Assembly (NCBI RefSeq): GCF_001905505.1
Contig: NZ_LIPG01000005.1
Location: forward strand, 372,001 to 436,000
Length of the DNA stretch: 64,000 nucleotides
Direction of reading: 5' to 3'
Origin: Streptomyces sp. CB02058
GTDB taxonomy: Bacteria; Actinomycetota; Actinomycetes; Streptomycetales; Streptomycetaceae
The position numbers and the translations under genes were made by a program. Shown piece after piece: positions 23,862-32,421 of this stretch. The notes beneath the pieces are model-generated. The model made no database searches. It saw only the letters and a list, made by a program, of their open reading frames with translations, and was not told the DNA's origin. How positions within the stretch are numbered: position 1 is the first letter of the stretch; every line of letters begins with the position of its first letter.

Positions 23862-24818
23862 CTACATCCCGTGGACGGCCGGGACGGTGCCCAGCAGACC
23901 CTTCTGGAAGTCCTCGAAGGCCTGCTTGAGCTCGTCCTGGGTGTTCATGACGAACGGCCCGTAGTGCGCCATCGGCTCACGGATCGGACGTCCGCCGAGC
24001 AGCACGACCTCCAGGTCCGGGGTGTTCCCGTCCTGCGTCTCGTCGGCGCGGACGGTCAGCGAGGACCCCTTGCCGAAGACCGCGGTCTGGCCGGTGTGGA
24101 CGGGGCGGCGCTCCTGGCCGACGCTGCCGCGCCCGGCGAGGACGTACGCGAGGCCGTTGAAGTCCTCGCGCCAGGGCAGCGTCACCTCGGCACCCGGCCG
24201 GACGGTCGCGTGGACCATGGTGATCGGGGTGTGCGTGATGCCCGGGCCCTCGTGGCCGTCGAGGTCACCGGCGATGACACGGAGCAGCGCGCCGCCGTCC
24301 GGGGAGGCGAGGAGCTGGACCTGGCCGCCGCGGATGTCCTGGTAGCGCGGGGCCATCATCTTGTCGGCCGCCGGGAGGTTCACCCAGAGCTGGAGGCCGT
24401 GGAAGAGGCCGCCGGACATGACGAGGGCCTCGGGCGGCGTCTCGATGTGGAGGAGGCCGGAGCCCGCCGTCATCCACTGGGTGTCGCCGTTCTCGATGGC
24501 GCCGCCACCGCCGTGGCTGTCCTGGTGGATGAAGCTGCCGTCGATGATGTAGGTGACGGTCTCGAAGCCGCGGTGCGGGTGCCAGGGGGTCCCCTTCGGC
24601 TCGCCGGCCGCGTACTCCACCTCACCCATCTGGTCCATCATGATGAACGGGTCGAGGTGCCGGTAGTTGATCCCGGCGAAGGCGCGCCGCACCGGGAACC
24701 CCTCGCCCTCGAAACCGCTGGGCGCGGTGGTGACGGTCAGCACGGGACGCGCCTGGGCCTCGGCCGGTGCCACGACCTTGGGCAGGGTCAGCGGGTTTTC
24801 GACGGTCACTGCGGGCAT
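23862..24818 (-). CDS. Pirin family protein
   Basis: The product is 318 aa, a bicupin iron-binding protein. The N-terminal cupin has the metal-site segment WHPHRGFETVTYII and then HIETPPEA; the C-terminal pirin domain begins around residue 180. Some bacterial pirins have quercetinase activity or bind enzymes of central metabolism; the role here is unknown. I chose the ATG at 24818 for GGAGGT 7 bases upstream, over the in-frame GTG at 24827. It has its own consensus promoter, and the SseB-domain gene upstream is separated by a hairpin. Confidence 0.92.
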   Translation of the reverse strand: MPAVTVENPLTLPKVVAPAEAQARPVLTVTTAPSGFEGEGFPVRRAFAGINYRHLDPFIMMDQMGEVEYAAGEPKGTPWHPHRGFETVTYIIDGSFIHQDSHGGGGAIENGDTQWMTAGSGLLHIETPPEALVMSGGLFHGLQLWVNLPAADKMMAPRYQDIRGGQVQLLASPDGGALLRVIAGDLDGHEGPGITHTPITMVHATVRPGAEVTLPWREDFNGLAYVLAGRGSVGQERRPVHTGQTAVFGKGSSLTVRADETQDGNTPDLEVVLLGGRPIREPMAHYGPFVMNTQDELKQAFEDFQKGLLGTVPAVHGM

Positions 24819-24848
24819 GGGAGCCACCTCCGGGAGTCTTCTGCGTCC

Positions 24849-24877
24849 AATTTAGTTGAACGGTGAACATCTTGCAA
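24849..24877 (-). promoter_or_regulatory. Consensus promoter of the pirin gene with candidate operator
   Basis: On the minus strand, TTGCAA (24877-24872), a 17-base spacer and TAAATT (24854-24849). The spacer holds GTTCACCGTTCAAC, two TTCA half-sites that could bind a MarR/HxlR-type regulator. The region is AT-rich compared with its surroundings. The predicted leader is about 25 bases and includes GGAGGT. Confidence 0.7.
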
Positions 24878-24912
24878 GGCGGCGTTCATTCCCGCCCGCC
24901 TCCGGACAGCAC

Positions 24913-24945
24913 CGAGGGCCCGCACCGGGTCGGTGCGGGCCCTCG
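24913..24945. terminator. Terminator hairpin after the SseB-domain gene
   Basis: Perfect 14-bp stem, CGAGGGCCCGCACC / GGTGCGGGCCCTCG, with a 5-base loop. It lies 55 bases past the stop of the SseB-domain gene and just upstream of the pirin promoter, so it separates the two units. Confidence 0.8.
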
Positions 24946-24999
24946 AAGAGTCCCCGGTGAGCGGCGGGCGCCGCTCAGCCGCCTGCGCGGCAATGGCGC

Positions 25000-25440
25000 C
25001 TAGCCGTACATGCGGCGCATCGCGAAGTCGACCATCTGCTCCACGGCCTTGGCGTCGAAGACCATCCGGTGATCGCCCTCCATGTCCAGGACGAAGCCGT
25101 AGCCGGTCGGCAGCAGGTCGATCACCTCGGCCCCGGTGATCACGAAGTACTTGGACTCCTTGCCCGCATAGCTCCGCAGCTCCTTGAGCGTGGTGAACAT
25201 GGGGATCACCGGCTGCTGGGTGTTGTGGAGGGCCAGGAATCCGGGGTTGTCGCCGCGCGGGCAGTAGACCTTCGCCGTGGCGAAGATCTGCTGGAAGTCC
25301 TCCGCGGACAGCGACCCGGTCGTGAAGGCACGGACCGCGTCGGCCAGGGACGGCGGCGAGGGCTCGGGGTACAACGGCTGCTCGCCGTAGCCGCCGCCCA
25401 TCTGCTGCTGTGCGCCTGGGTTCTGGTCGTAGCCATACAT
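25000..25440 (-). CDS. SseB-domain protein
   Basis: The product is 146 aa. A Gln/Gly/Tyr-rich N-terminus (about residues 1-25) leads into an SseB-like domain from about residue 30, with TGSLSAEDFQQIFATAKVYCPRG and the typical LPTGYGFVLDMEG segment. Enterobacterial SseB is named for enhanced serine sensitivity; the molecular role of actinobacterial members is not known. The ATG at 25440 has no good ribosome site. The reading frame extends upstream without coding bias. Divergent from the acyl-CoA dehydrogenase. Confidence 0.8.
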   Translation of the reverse strand: MYGYDQNPGAQQQMGGGYGEQPLYPEPSPPSLADAVRAFTTGSLSAEDFQQIFATAKVYCPRGDNPGFLALHNTQQPVIPMFTTLKELRSYAGKESKYFVITGAEVIDLLPTGYGFVLDMEGDHRMVFDAKAVEQMVDFAMRRMYG

Positions 25441-25611
25441 GCCGCAAAGAGTAATCGGCCACATCTGCGCCTTGAGGGGTTGCGTCTTATTACTGACGGG
25501 TAGCATCATCGTAGGGGTCAGGTGATATACCCACGCCAGGCCGTCCGTCGCCCGATCCTCACTCCTCCCCGGGGCGCTGCGCGCCACTGCTATTGATTAC
25601 GGAGCCTTCCC

Positions 25612-27438
25612 ATGGGGCACTACAAGTCGAATCTCCGCGACATCGAGTTCAACCTCTTCGAGGTCCTCGGGCGCGACAAGCTGTACGGCACGGGTCCGTT
25701 CGCGGAGATGGACGTCGACACCGCGAAGAGCATCCTCGACGAGGTCACCCGCCTCGCGGAGAACGAGCTCGCCGACTCGTACGCCGACGCCGACCGCAAC
25801 CCGCCGGTCTTCGACCCCGAGACGAACACCGCGCCGGTCCCGGACTCCTTCAAGAAGTCCTACCAGGCGTTCATGGACTCCGAGTACTGGCGCCTGGGCC
25901 TGCCCGAGGAGATCGGCGGCACGACCTCCCCGCGCTCCCTGATCTGGGGTTACGCGGAGCTTCTGCTCGGCGCCAACCCGGCCGTCTGGATGTACTCCTC
26001 CGGCCCCGCGTTCGCCGGCATCCTCTTCGACGAGGGCAACGAGGCGCAGAAGAAGGTCGCCGAGATCGCCGTCGAGAAGCAGTGGGGCTCGACGATGGTG
26101 CTGACCGAGCCCGACGCGGGCTCGGACGTGGGCGCCGGCCGCACGAAGGCCGTCGAGCAGGAGGACGGCTCCTGGCACATCGAGGGTGTGAAGCGCTTCA
26201 TCACCTCGGGCGAGCACGACATGTCCGAGAACATCCTCCACTACGTGCTGGCGCGCCCCGAGGGCGCGGGCCCCGGCACCAAGGGCCTCTCCCTCTTCCT
26301 GGTCCCGAAGTTCCACTTCGACTGGACCACCGGCGAGCTCGGTGCGCGCAACGGCGTGTACGCGACGAACGTCGAGCACAAGATGGGCCTCAAGGCGTCC
26401 AACACCTGCGAGATGACCTTCGGCGACCAGCACCCCGCCAAGGGCTGGCTGATCGGCGACAAGCACGACGGCATCCGCCAGATGTTCCGCATCATCGAGT
26501 TCGCCCGCATGATGGTCGGCACGAAAGCCATCGCGACGCTGTCGACGGGCTACCTCAACGCGCTGGAGTACGCCAAGGAGCGCGTCCAGGGCACCGACCT
26601 GTCGCAGTTCATGGACAAGACGGCCCCCAAGGTCACCATCACGCACCACCCCGACGTGCGCCGCTCCCTCATGACGCAGAAGGCGTACGCCGAGGGCATG
26701 CGCTCCCTCGTGCTGTACACCGCCTCCGTCCAGGACGCGATCCAGGTCAAGGAGGCCGCGGGCGAGGACGCCAAGGCGCTCAACGGCCTCAACGACCTGC
26801 TGCTCCCGATCGTGAAGGGCTACGGCTCCGAGAAGTCCTACGAGCAGCTCGCGCAGTCCCTCCAGACCTTCGGCGGCTCCGGATACCTCCAGGAGTACCC
26901 GGTCGAGCAGTACATCCGCGACGCCAAGATCGACACCCTGTACGAGGGCACGACGGCGATCCAGGGCCAGGACTTCTTCTTCCGGAAGATCGTCCGCGAC
27001 CAGGGTGCCTCGCTCAACACCCTCTCCGAGGAGATCAAGAAGTTCCTCGCGGGTGCCCAGGGCAACGAGGAGCTCTCCGGCGCGCTGGACAACCTCGCCA
27101 AGGCCGCCGTGGACCTGGAGGCGATCGTCGGCACGATGATCACCGACCTCACCGCGACCGGCGAGGACGTCAAGAACATCTACAAGGTGGGCCTCAACAC
27201 CACCCGCCTGCTGATGGCCTCCGGCGACGTCGTCGTGGGCTACCTGCTCCTCAAGGGCGCGACCGTCGCCTCGGAGAAGCTGCGCAACGCCTCCGCGAAG
27301 GACGCGGCGTTCTACCAGGGCAAGATCGCCGCCGCGAAGTTCTTCGCGACGAACATCCTGCCGGGCGTCTCCGCCGAGCGCGCGCTCGCCGAGACCGTCG
27401 ACAACGCGCTGATGGAGCTGGACGAGGCCGCGTTCTAG
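25612..27438 (+). CDS. Long-form acyl-CoA dehydrogenase (FadE5-like)
   Basis: Catalyses the FAD-dependent first oxidation of acyl-CoA in beta-oxidation. The product is 608 aa, longer than the usual 380-400 aa and matching the FadE5/AidB-like long class. The FAD/substrate segment is MVLTEPDAGSDVGAGRT; the C-terminal half has YAEGMRSLVLYTASVQDA, QTFGGSGYLQEYPVEQYIRDAKIDTLYEG with the catalytic Glu region, and an extra helical C-terminal domain from about residue 480. The ATG at 25612 has GGAG 7 bases upstream. It is preceded by an AT-rich stretch (TTACTGACGGGTAGC at 25492-25506) that may hold a regulator site. Confidence 0.95.
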   Translation: MGHYKSNLRDIEFNLFEVLGRDKLYGTGPFAEMDVDTAKSILDEVTRLAENELADSYADADRNPPVFDPETNTAPVPDSFKKSYQAFMDSEYWRLGLPEEIGGTTSPRSLIWGYAELLLGANPAVWMYSSGPAFAGILFDEGNEAQKKVAEIAVEKQWGSTMVLTEPDAGSDVGAGRTKAVEQEDGSWHIEGVKRFITSGEHDMSENILHYVLARPEGAGPGTKGLSLFLVPKFHFDWTTGELGARNGVYATNVEHKMGLKASNTCEMTFGDQHPAKGWLIGDKHDGIRQMFRIIEFARMMVGTKAIATLSTGYLNALEYAKERVQGTDLSQFMDKTAPKVTITHHPDVRRSLMTQKAYAEGMRSLVLYTASVQDAIQVKEAAGEDAKALNGLNDLLLPIVKGYGSEKSYEQLAQSLQTFGGSGYLQEYPVEQYIRDAKIDTLYEGTTAIQGQDFFFRKIVRDQGASLNTLSEEIKKFLAGAQGNEELSGALDNLAKAAVDLEAIVGTMITDLTATGEDVKNIYKVGLNTTRLLMASGDVVVGYLLLKGATVASEKLRNASAKDAAFYQGKIAAAKFFATNILPGVSAERALAETVDNALMELDEAAF

Positions 27439-27466
27439 TCCTTCCGTACGCGTTCCGCACAGTCAC

Positions 27467-27505
27467 AGGTCCGGCCCGTCCCCTCCCAGGGGGCGGGCCG
27501 GACCT
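27467..27505. terminator. Terminator hairpin after the acyl-CoA dehydrogenase
   Basis: Perfect 12-bp stem, AGGTCCGGCCCG / CGGGCCGGACCT, with a 15-base loop. It starts 28 bases after the stop and ends 33 bases before the next start codon. Confidence 0.8.
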
Positions 27506-27538
27506 ATGATTCCGGTGACTACCGAGGGGGTTGAGGTC

Positions 27539-28180
27539 ATGGGTACGACGTCGGTGAAGGCCGCGGGCATACGGTGGGCGGCGGCCGGAGCCGCGGTGCT
27601 GCTGCTGACGGGCTGCGGCGGTGGCGGTGGCGACGACAAGGCGACGGCCCTGGACAAGGCGCAGGTCACCTCGGTGCTGCCGGACGAAGGAGCACTCCCC
27701 GACTGGAAGTTCTCCGAGGATCCGTCTGCCGCCCCCATGAGCGAGGCCGCCCGGAAGAACTTCTGCCCGTCCACGGAGGGCGAGGGCTGCGAGGACTCCT
27801 CGTTCTTCGGCTCCGTCTCCTTCCAGCGGGACGACGAGAACGCGCGCGCCCGCTTCTGGATGGTCGCGTACAAGGACGAGAAGGCCGCCGAGGCCGCGTA
27901 CGACGTGCTGTGGAAGAACACGGCGCGCACGGCCGGCAGGGACGAGGCGGACCTGGGCTCCGTGGGCGCTCGGAGCGACGCCGTGGCCGGCCCTGTGGGC
28001 TACGACGGAGCGTACGGCGTCACCGGCCAGATCCGGGTGGGCACGGCACTGCTCTGGGTTGCCTCGGACGCCCGGAGCGAGAAGGCTCTCGACAAGGATC
28101 TGGTCAAGGACCTCGCGGCCCTCTTCTCCGACCGCGCTCAGCAGGCGCAGAACGGCGACGACCCGTCCGCGAAGCTCTGA
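27539..28180 (+). CDS. Putative lipoprotein of unknown function
   Basis: The product is 213 aa. A lipoprotein signal is clear: hydrophobic AAAGAAVLLLTGC with the lipobox Cys at about residue 26, followed by a Gly/Asp-rich linker. The mature part, about 185 residues, contains two Cys (NFCPSTEGEGCEDS) and a repeated ADLG/SDARSEK character, with no family I recognise. The ATG at 27539 has GAGGTC close upstream; an in-frame ATG at 27506 overlaps the terminator hairpin. The protein should be anchored to the outer face of the membrane. Confidence 0.82.
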   Translation: MGTTSVKAAGIRWAAAGAAVLLLTGCGGGGGDDKATALDKAQVTSVLPDEGALPDWKFSEDPSAAPMSEAARKNFCPSTEGEGCEDSSFFGSVSFQRDDENARARFWMVAYKDEKAAEAAYDVLWKNTARTAGRDEADLGSVGARSDAVAGPVGYDGAYGVTGQIRVGTALLWVASDARSEKALDKDLVKDLAALFSDRAQQAQNGDDPSAKL

Positions 28181-28286
28181 GGGCCGTACGGAGGGAAGGG
28201 CGTCGGCGACGCTTTCCGGACACGGGCCGTGGGTGGCCGCCGAACACCATGAGGCGTCCCCGCCGACCGTCGTTAAAGTGAAGAAC

Positions 28287-29585
28287 ATGAGCTCTCCCCT
28301 CCGCTTCGACCGCGGGCACACCGACGATCTGATGACCTTCCTGATGGCATCCCCCTCCCCCTACCACGCGGTGGCCACCGCCGCCGCGCGGCTGGAGAAG
28401 GCCGGTTTCCGGCGGGTCGAGGAGACGGACGCGTGGGACGGCTCCACGGGCGGGAAGTACGTGCTGCGCGGCGGGGCGATCGTCGCCTGGTACGTGCCCG
28501 AGGGCGCCTCGGCCCACACGCCGTTCCGGATCGTCGGAGCGCACACCGACTCCCCCAACCTGCGGGTCAAGCCGCTGCCCGACACGGGGGCGTACGGCTG
28601 GCGCCAGGTCGCCGTCGAGATCTACGGCGGGACGCTCCTCAACACCTGGCTCGACCGGGACCTGGGCCTGGCCGGCCGGATCTCGCTGCGCGACGGCACG
28701 CACCGGCTGGTCAACATCGACCGGCCGCTGCTGCGGGTGCCCCAGCTGGCCGTGCACCTGGACCGGTCCGCCAACCCCGAGGGCCTCAAGCTCGACCGCC
28801 AGCGGCACATGCAGCCGATCTGGGGACTCGGTGAGGTCGAGGAGGGCGACCTCATCCGCTTCGTCGCCGAGGAGGCGGGCGTCGACCCCGCCGAGGTGAC
28901 CGGCTGGGACCTCATGCCGCACGCCGTGGAGCCGCCGGCCTACCTCGGCCGCGACCGTGAGCTGCTCGCCGGACCCCGCATGGACAACCTCCTCTCCGTG
29001 CACGCCGCCACGGCCGCACTGGCCGCCGTGGCCGGGCAGCCGGACGCGGAGATCCCGTACATCCCGGTGCTCGCCGCCTTCGACCACGAGGAGAACGGCT
29101 CCCAGTCCGACACGGGCGCGGACGGCCCGCTGCTCGGCACGGTCCTGGAGCGCTCCGTGTTCGCCCGCGGCGGCTCCTACGAGGACCGCGCCCGCGCCTT
29201 CGCGGGGACCGTCTGCCTCTCCTCGGACACCGGCCACGCGGTGCACCCCAACTACGCCGAGAAGCACGACCCGACGCACCACCCGGTGGCCAACGGCGGA
29301 CCGATCCTCAAGGTCAACGTCAACATGCGGTACGCCACCGACGGCAGCGGCCGGGCCCTGTTCGCGGCGGCCTGCGAGAAGGCGGGCGTGCCCTGGCAGA
29401 CGTTCGTCTCCAACAACTCGATGCCGTGCGGCACCACGATCGGCCCGATCACCGCGGCCCGGCACGGCATCCTGACCGTCGACGTCGGTGTGGCGATCCT
29501 GTCGATGCACAGCGCGCGCGAGCTCTGCGGCGCCGACGACCCGTATCTCCTGGCCAACGCCCTCACCGCGTTCCTGGCGGGCTGA
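28287..29585 (+). CDS. M18 family aminopeptidase
   Basis: The product is 432 aa, a dodecameric zinc aminopeptidase of the cytoplasm that removes N-terminal acidic or neutral residues. The metal and active-site segments are VGAHTDSPNLRVKP (first His/Asp), AFDHEENGSQSDTGA (Glu and metal Glu), CLSSDTGHAVHPNY and the C-terminal SMHSARELCGADD (last His). The length matches the family. The ATG at 28287 is preceded by TTAAAGTGAAG, a weak ribosome site; an upstream GTG at 28278 is possible. Confidence 0.94.
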   Translation: MSSPLRFDRGHTDDLMTFLMASPSPYHAVATAAARLEKAGFRRVEETDAWDGSTGGKYVLRGGAIVAWYVPEGASAHTPFRIVGAHTDSPNLRVKPLPDTGAYGWRQVAVEIYGGTLLNTWLDRDLGLAGRISLRDGTHRLVNIDRPLLRVPQLAVHLDRSANPEGLKLDRQRHMQPIWGLGEVEEGDLIRFVAEEAGVDPAEVTGWDLMPHAVEPPAYLGRDRELLAGPRMDNLLSVHAATAALAAVAGQPDAEIPYIPVLAAFDHEENGSQSDTGADGPLLGTVLERSVFARGGSYEDRARAFAGTVCLSSDTGHAVHPNYAEKHDPTHHPVANGGPILKVNVNMRYATDGSGRALFAAACEKAGVPWQTFVSNNSMPCGTTIGPITAARHGILTVDVGVAILSMHSARELCGADDPYLLANALTAFLAG

Positions 29586-29688
29586 ACCGGCAGGCCCCTA
29601 CCGCCCCGGGGGACATGGTTGCCACCGGGCCGGGTACCCGACCGGTACACCGGCCCGGAGTCACCGGGCCGTCGAGGAGGCGGAAATC

Positions 29689-29910
29689 ATGGGACTCGGA
29701 GGATGCATTCTCCTGATCGGTGCGGGCGCGATCCTGGCGTTCGCCACCGACTGGGAGATGGACACCGTGAACGTCGACCTGGTCGGCTGGATCATGATGC
29801 TCGTCGGCCTCGTCGGGGTCTTCGTCTACGTCAGCATCGCGCGGCGCCGCCGCATGGTCGTCCCGCCGACCACCACGGTCGTGTCGGAGGACGAGCGCCG
29901 CTACCACTGA
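29689..29910 (+). CDS. Small two-segment membrane protein (DUF6458-like)
   Basis: The product is 73 aa. Two hydrophobic segments (GCILLIGAGAILAFAT and VGWIMMLVGLVGVFVYVSI) are joined by a short acidic loop and followed by a basic RRRR stop-transfer and a Thr/Val-rich tail. This matches a small actinobacterial membrane family of unknown function. The ATG at 29689 has GGAGG 8 bases upstream. It runs in the same direction as the aminopeptidase, 103 bases after it, and is followed by a hairpin. Confidence 0.83.
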   Translation: MGLGGCILLIGAGAILAFATDWEMDTVNVDLVGWIMMLVGLVGVFVYVSIARRRRMVVPPTTTVVSEDERRYH

Positions 29911-29944
29911 CCGGCCCCGGGGCGGCACCGCCGCCCCGGACCGG
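29911..29944. terminator. Bidirectional terminator hairpin
   Basis: CCGGGGCGGC pairs with GCCGCCCCGG around a 3-base loop, with an outer CCGG/CCGG pairing. It begins right after the stop of the small membrane protein and lies 11 bases from the stop of the convergent NHL-thioredoxin gene. Confidence 0.75.
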
Positions 29945-29954
29945 CCACGCGGGC

Positions 29955-31766
29955 TCAGACCTGCTCGTCCATCCCGGCCAGCACCAGCGGCAGCCTGGAC
30001 GTGCCCCCGGCACCGACGACGACGGGCACGCCCCAGTCCTGCTGGTGCACATGGCAGGCCGGGTACTCGTTCGCCGGGTCGTCGTCGCAGGACGCGGCCA
30101 TCGCGGACACATGCAGGACGCCCTCGGTGACGCCGTCCGCGAGGACCAGGTCGCGGGTCAGATCCGTACCCTGCCCCGATCCCCCGGCCAGCAGTTCCGG
30201 CGGGGTCGAGGAGACCAGCAGCCGGGTCGAGGGGCCGTAGCGTGTGTCCAGCTTCTGCCCGGCGGGGGCCTGGAAGACCACATCCAGCCGCAGCGTGCCG
30301 GGCGCGATCTCCGTGGCCGCGCGCTGGGTGCGGTGGGCCTGGTCGGCGACGCGCACCGCCTCCTCGGGGAGCCTCAGCCGGGTCAGCCGGTGCCGCGCGG
30401 ACTCGACGACGACCAGATCGCCCTCGACCAGCACCGCGTCGCTCGGCTCCCGCAGATCGGTGGCCAGCGTGGTGACCTCACCGCTCTCGGGGTCGTACCT
30501 CCGCAGGGCGTGGTTGTAGGTGTCGCTGACGGCGACAGAGCCGTCCGGGAGCGCGGTGACACCCAGCGGGTGCTGGAGGAGCGCCTGGCCGGCGGGGCCG
30601 TCACGGTGGCCGAAGTCGAAGAGACCTGTCCCGACCGCGGTGTGGACGGCGCCTTCCAGGTCGACGTAGCGCAGCGCCGAGGTCTCCGAGTCGGCGACCC
30701 ACAGCCGGTCCCCGGCCGCGGAGAGACCCGAGGGCTGCGCGAACCACGCCTCGGCCCCCGGCCCGTCGACCAGGCCCTCGTTGGTCGTCCCCGCGGCGAC
30801 GGCCACCGTGCCCCGCTCGGGGTCGTACGTCCACAGCTGGTGCACCCCGGCCATGGCGATCCACAGCCGGTCGCCGAACCACGCGATGTCCCACGGCGAC
30901 GACAGGTCCACCTCGGTGGCCGGGCCGCTGGTCGCCGAGCCCTGCCACCACTGGCGGCCGGTCCCGGCGAGGGTGGTCGTCACGCCGGTGGCGAGGTCGA
31001 GGGCCCTGATCGCGTGGTTGACGGTGTCGGCGACGGCGACACGGCCGTCGGGCAGGAAGGCCAGACCCTGCGGTTCGCTGAACCGGGCCCCGCCGGCACC
31101 GCCGTCCGCGAGTCCGCGCTCACCGGTGCCGATGTGGCGGCGCACGGTCTCGCCGTCCGCATCCAGCTCGACCAGACGGTGGCGGGTGGTGTCGGAGACC
31201 AGGAAACCGCCGTCCGGGAGGGCGAGGGCCTTGCCGGGGAAGCGCAGATGCGTGGCGACCGGCTCGGGGGCCACGTACGGGCCGTCCCCGCGACGCAGGG
31301 TGCCCTTGGCGGCGTGCTCGGCCTCCAGCTCCTCGACCAGCTTCTCGATGGCGTGCGCGTGCCCCTCGCCGGCGTGCTGGGCGACGACATAGCCCTCGGG
31401 GTCGACCACGACGAGCGTCGGCCAGGCACGCACGGCGTACTGCTTCCAGGTGGCGAGCTCGGGGTCGTCGAGGACCGGGTGGTGCACCTCGTACCGCTCG
31501 ACGGCGTCGACCACGGCCTGGTGCTCCGCCTCGTGCACGAACTTGGGCGAGTGGACACCGATGATCACCACGGTGTCGCGGTGCTTCTCCTCCAGCTCAC
31601 GGAGCTCATCGAGCACATGCAGGCAGTTCACACAGCAGAAGGTCCAGAAATCCAGGATCACGATGCGCCCTCGCAGATCAGCGAGGGTGTACTGCCGGTC
31701 ACCTGTGTTGAGCCAACCGCCCTTGCCGATCAGTTCGGGGGCGCGGACGCGTGCACGTGCTGTCAT
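29955..31766 (-). CDS. Thioredoxin-like/NHL-repeat protein (NHLRC2-like)
   Basis: The product is about 603 aa, cytoplasmic. The N-terminal 160 residues form a TlpA/ResA-like thioredoxin fold with the redox motif FWTFCCVNCLHVLDEL. A central six-bladed beta-propeller of NHL repeats follows (for example GLAFLPDGRVAVADTVNHAIRALDL, GVTALPDGSVAVSDTYNHALRRYD), then a C-terminal beta domain. Human NHLRC2 has the same architecture; its bacterial role is unknown. I chose the ATG at 31766 (MTARARVRAPELIGKGG) because the longer frame from 31832 adds residues unlike the family and would abut the divergent gene. No ribosome site is visible. Confidence 0.9.
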   Translation of the reverse strand: MTARARVRAPELIGKGGWLNTGDRQYTLADLRGRIVILDFWTFCCVNCLHVLDELRELEEKHRDTVVIIGVHSPKFVHEAEHQAVVDAVERYEVHHPVLDDPELATWKQYAVRAWPTLVVVDPEGYVVAQHAGEGHAHAIEKLVEELEAEHAAKGTLRRGDGPYVAPEPVATHLRFPGKALALPDGGFLVSDTTRHRLVELDADGETVRRHIGTGERGLADGGAGGARFSEPQGLAFLPDGRVAVADTVNHAIRALDLATGVTTTLAGTGRQWWQGSATSGPATEVDLSSPWDIAWFGDRLWIAMAGVHQLWTYDPERGTVAVAAGTTNEGLVDGPGAEAWFAQPSGLSAAGDRLWVADSETSALRYVDLEGAVHTAVGTGLFDFGHRDGPAGQALLQHPLGVTALPDGSVAVSDTYNHALRRYDPESGEVTTLATDLREPSDAVLVEGDLVVVESARHRLTRLRLPEEAVRVADQAHRTQRAATEIAPGTLRLDVVFQAPAGQKLDTRYGPSTRLLVSSTPPELLAGGSGQGTDLTRDLVLADGVTEGVLHVSAMAASCDDDPANEYPACHVHQQDWGVPVVVGAGGTSRLPLVLAGMDEQV

Positions 31767-31830
31767 GACATAAGTCAACAGCACCCCGGCCTGCACGCAT
31801 TCCGGTCGGGGGTCGGGGAACCTGTGATCC

Positions 31831-32337
31831 ATGAGACTTCTCGTACGTGAGCGACTGCTCGGCGTCGGCGACGACTACTGGATCGAGGACGCGGACGGGC
31901 ACAAGCTCTTCCTCGTCGACGGCAAGGCCATGCGGCTCCGCGACACCTTCGAGCTCAAGGACACGAGCGGCCGGGTGCTGGTGGAGATCCGCCAGAAGCT
32001 GATCAGCCTGCGCGACACCATGCTCATCGAGCGCGACGGCGAGGAGCTCGCCAAGGTCAAGCGCAAGCGGCTCTCGCTGCTGCGCAACCACTACCGGGTG
32101 ACGCTGGTGGACGGCACCGAGCTCGACGTCAGCGGCAAAATCCTGGACCGCGAGTTCGCCATCGACTACGACGGTGAGCTGCTCGCCCAGATCTCCCGGC
32201 GCTGGCTGACCGTCCGCGACACGTACGGGGTCGACATCGTGCGGGAGGACGCCGACGCGCCGCTGCTGCTCGCGGTGGCCGTGTGCGTGATCGTCCTCGC
32301 CGACAAGGAGCACGACAAGGAACGGGGCGAGGACTGA
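31831..32337 (+). CDS. LURP-one-related (tubby-like) protein
   Basis: The product is 168 aa. The sequence is built of beta hairpins with the pattern YWIEDADGHKLFLVDGKAMRLRDTFELKD, typical of LURP-one/DUF567 proteins, which share the Tubby C-terminal fold. The C-terminus is hydrophobic (ADAPLLLAVAVCVIVLAD), consistent with peripheral membrane association. The function in bacteria is unknown. Divergent from the NHL-thioredoxin gene, with 64 bases between the chosen starts; downstream is the parS-containing hairpin. Confidence 0.88.
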   Translation: MRLLVRERLLGVGDDYWIEDADGHKLFLVDGKAMRLRDTFELKDTSGRVLVEIRQKLISLRDTMLIERDGEELAKVKRKRLSLLRNHYRVTLVDGTELDVSGKILDREFAIDYDGELLAQISRRWLTVRDTYGVDIVREDADAPLLLAVAVCVIVLADKEHDKERGED

Positions 32338-32351
32338 GCGCGGCGAAGACG

Positions 32352-32397
32352 CCGGATGGCCCTGTTCCACGGTTTCACGTGAAACAGGGCCATCCGG
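32352..32397. terminator. Terminator-type hairpin that contains parS
   Basis: A perfect 15-bp stem, CCGGATGGCCCTGTT (32352-32366) with its complement at 32383-32397, and a 16-base loop. It lies between the convergent LURP-one and nitrilase genes. The loop and the start of the 3' arm are the parS sequence. Confidence 0.85.
32372..32385. other. parS: parS site, perfect match
   Basis: GTTTCACGTGAAAC, a 14-base perfect palindrome identical to the Streptomyces ParB-binding consensus. ParB loading at such sites near oriC drives segregation of chromosomes into spores. It lies in an intergenic gap between convergent genes. Confidence 0.93.
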
Positions 32398-32421
32398 GCA
32401 CGTACGCGCGTGACGCCGGGC

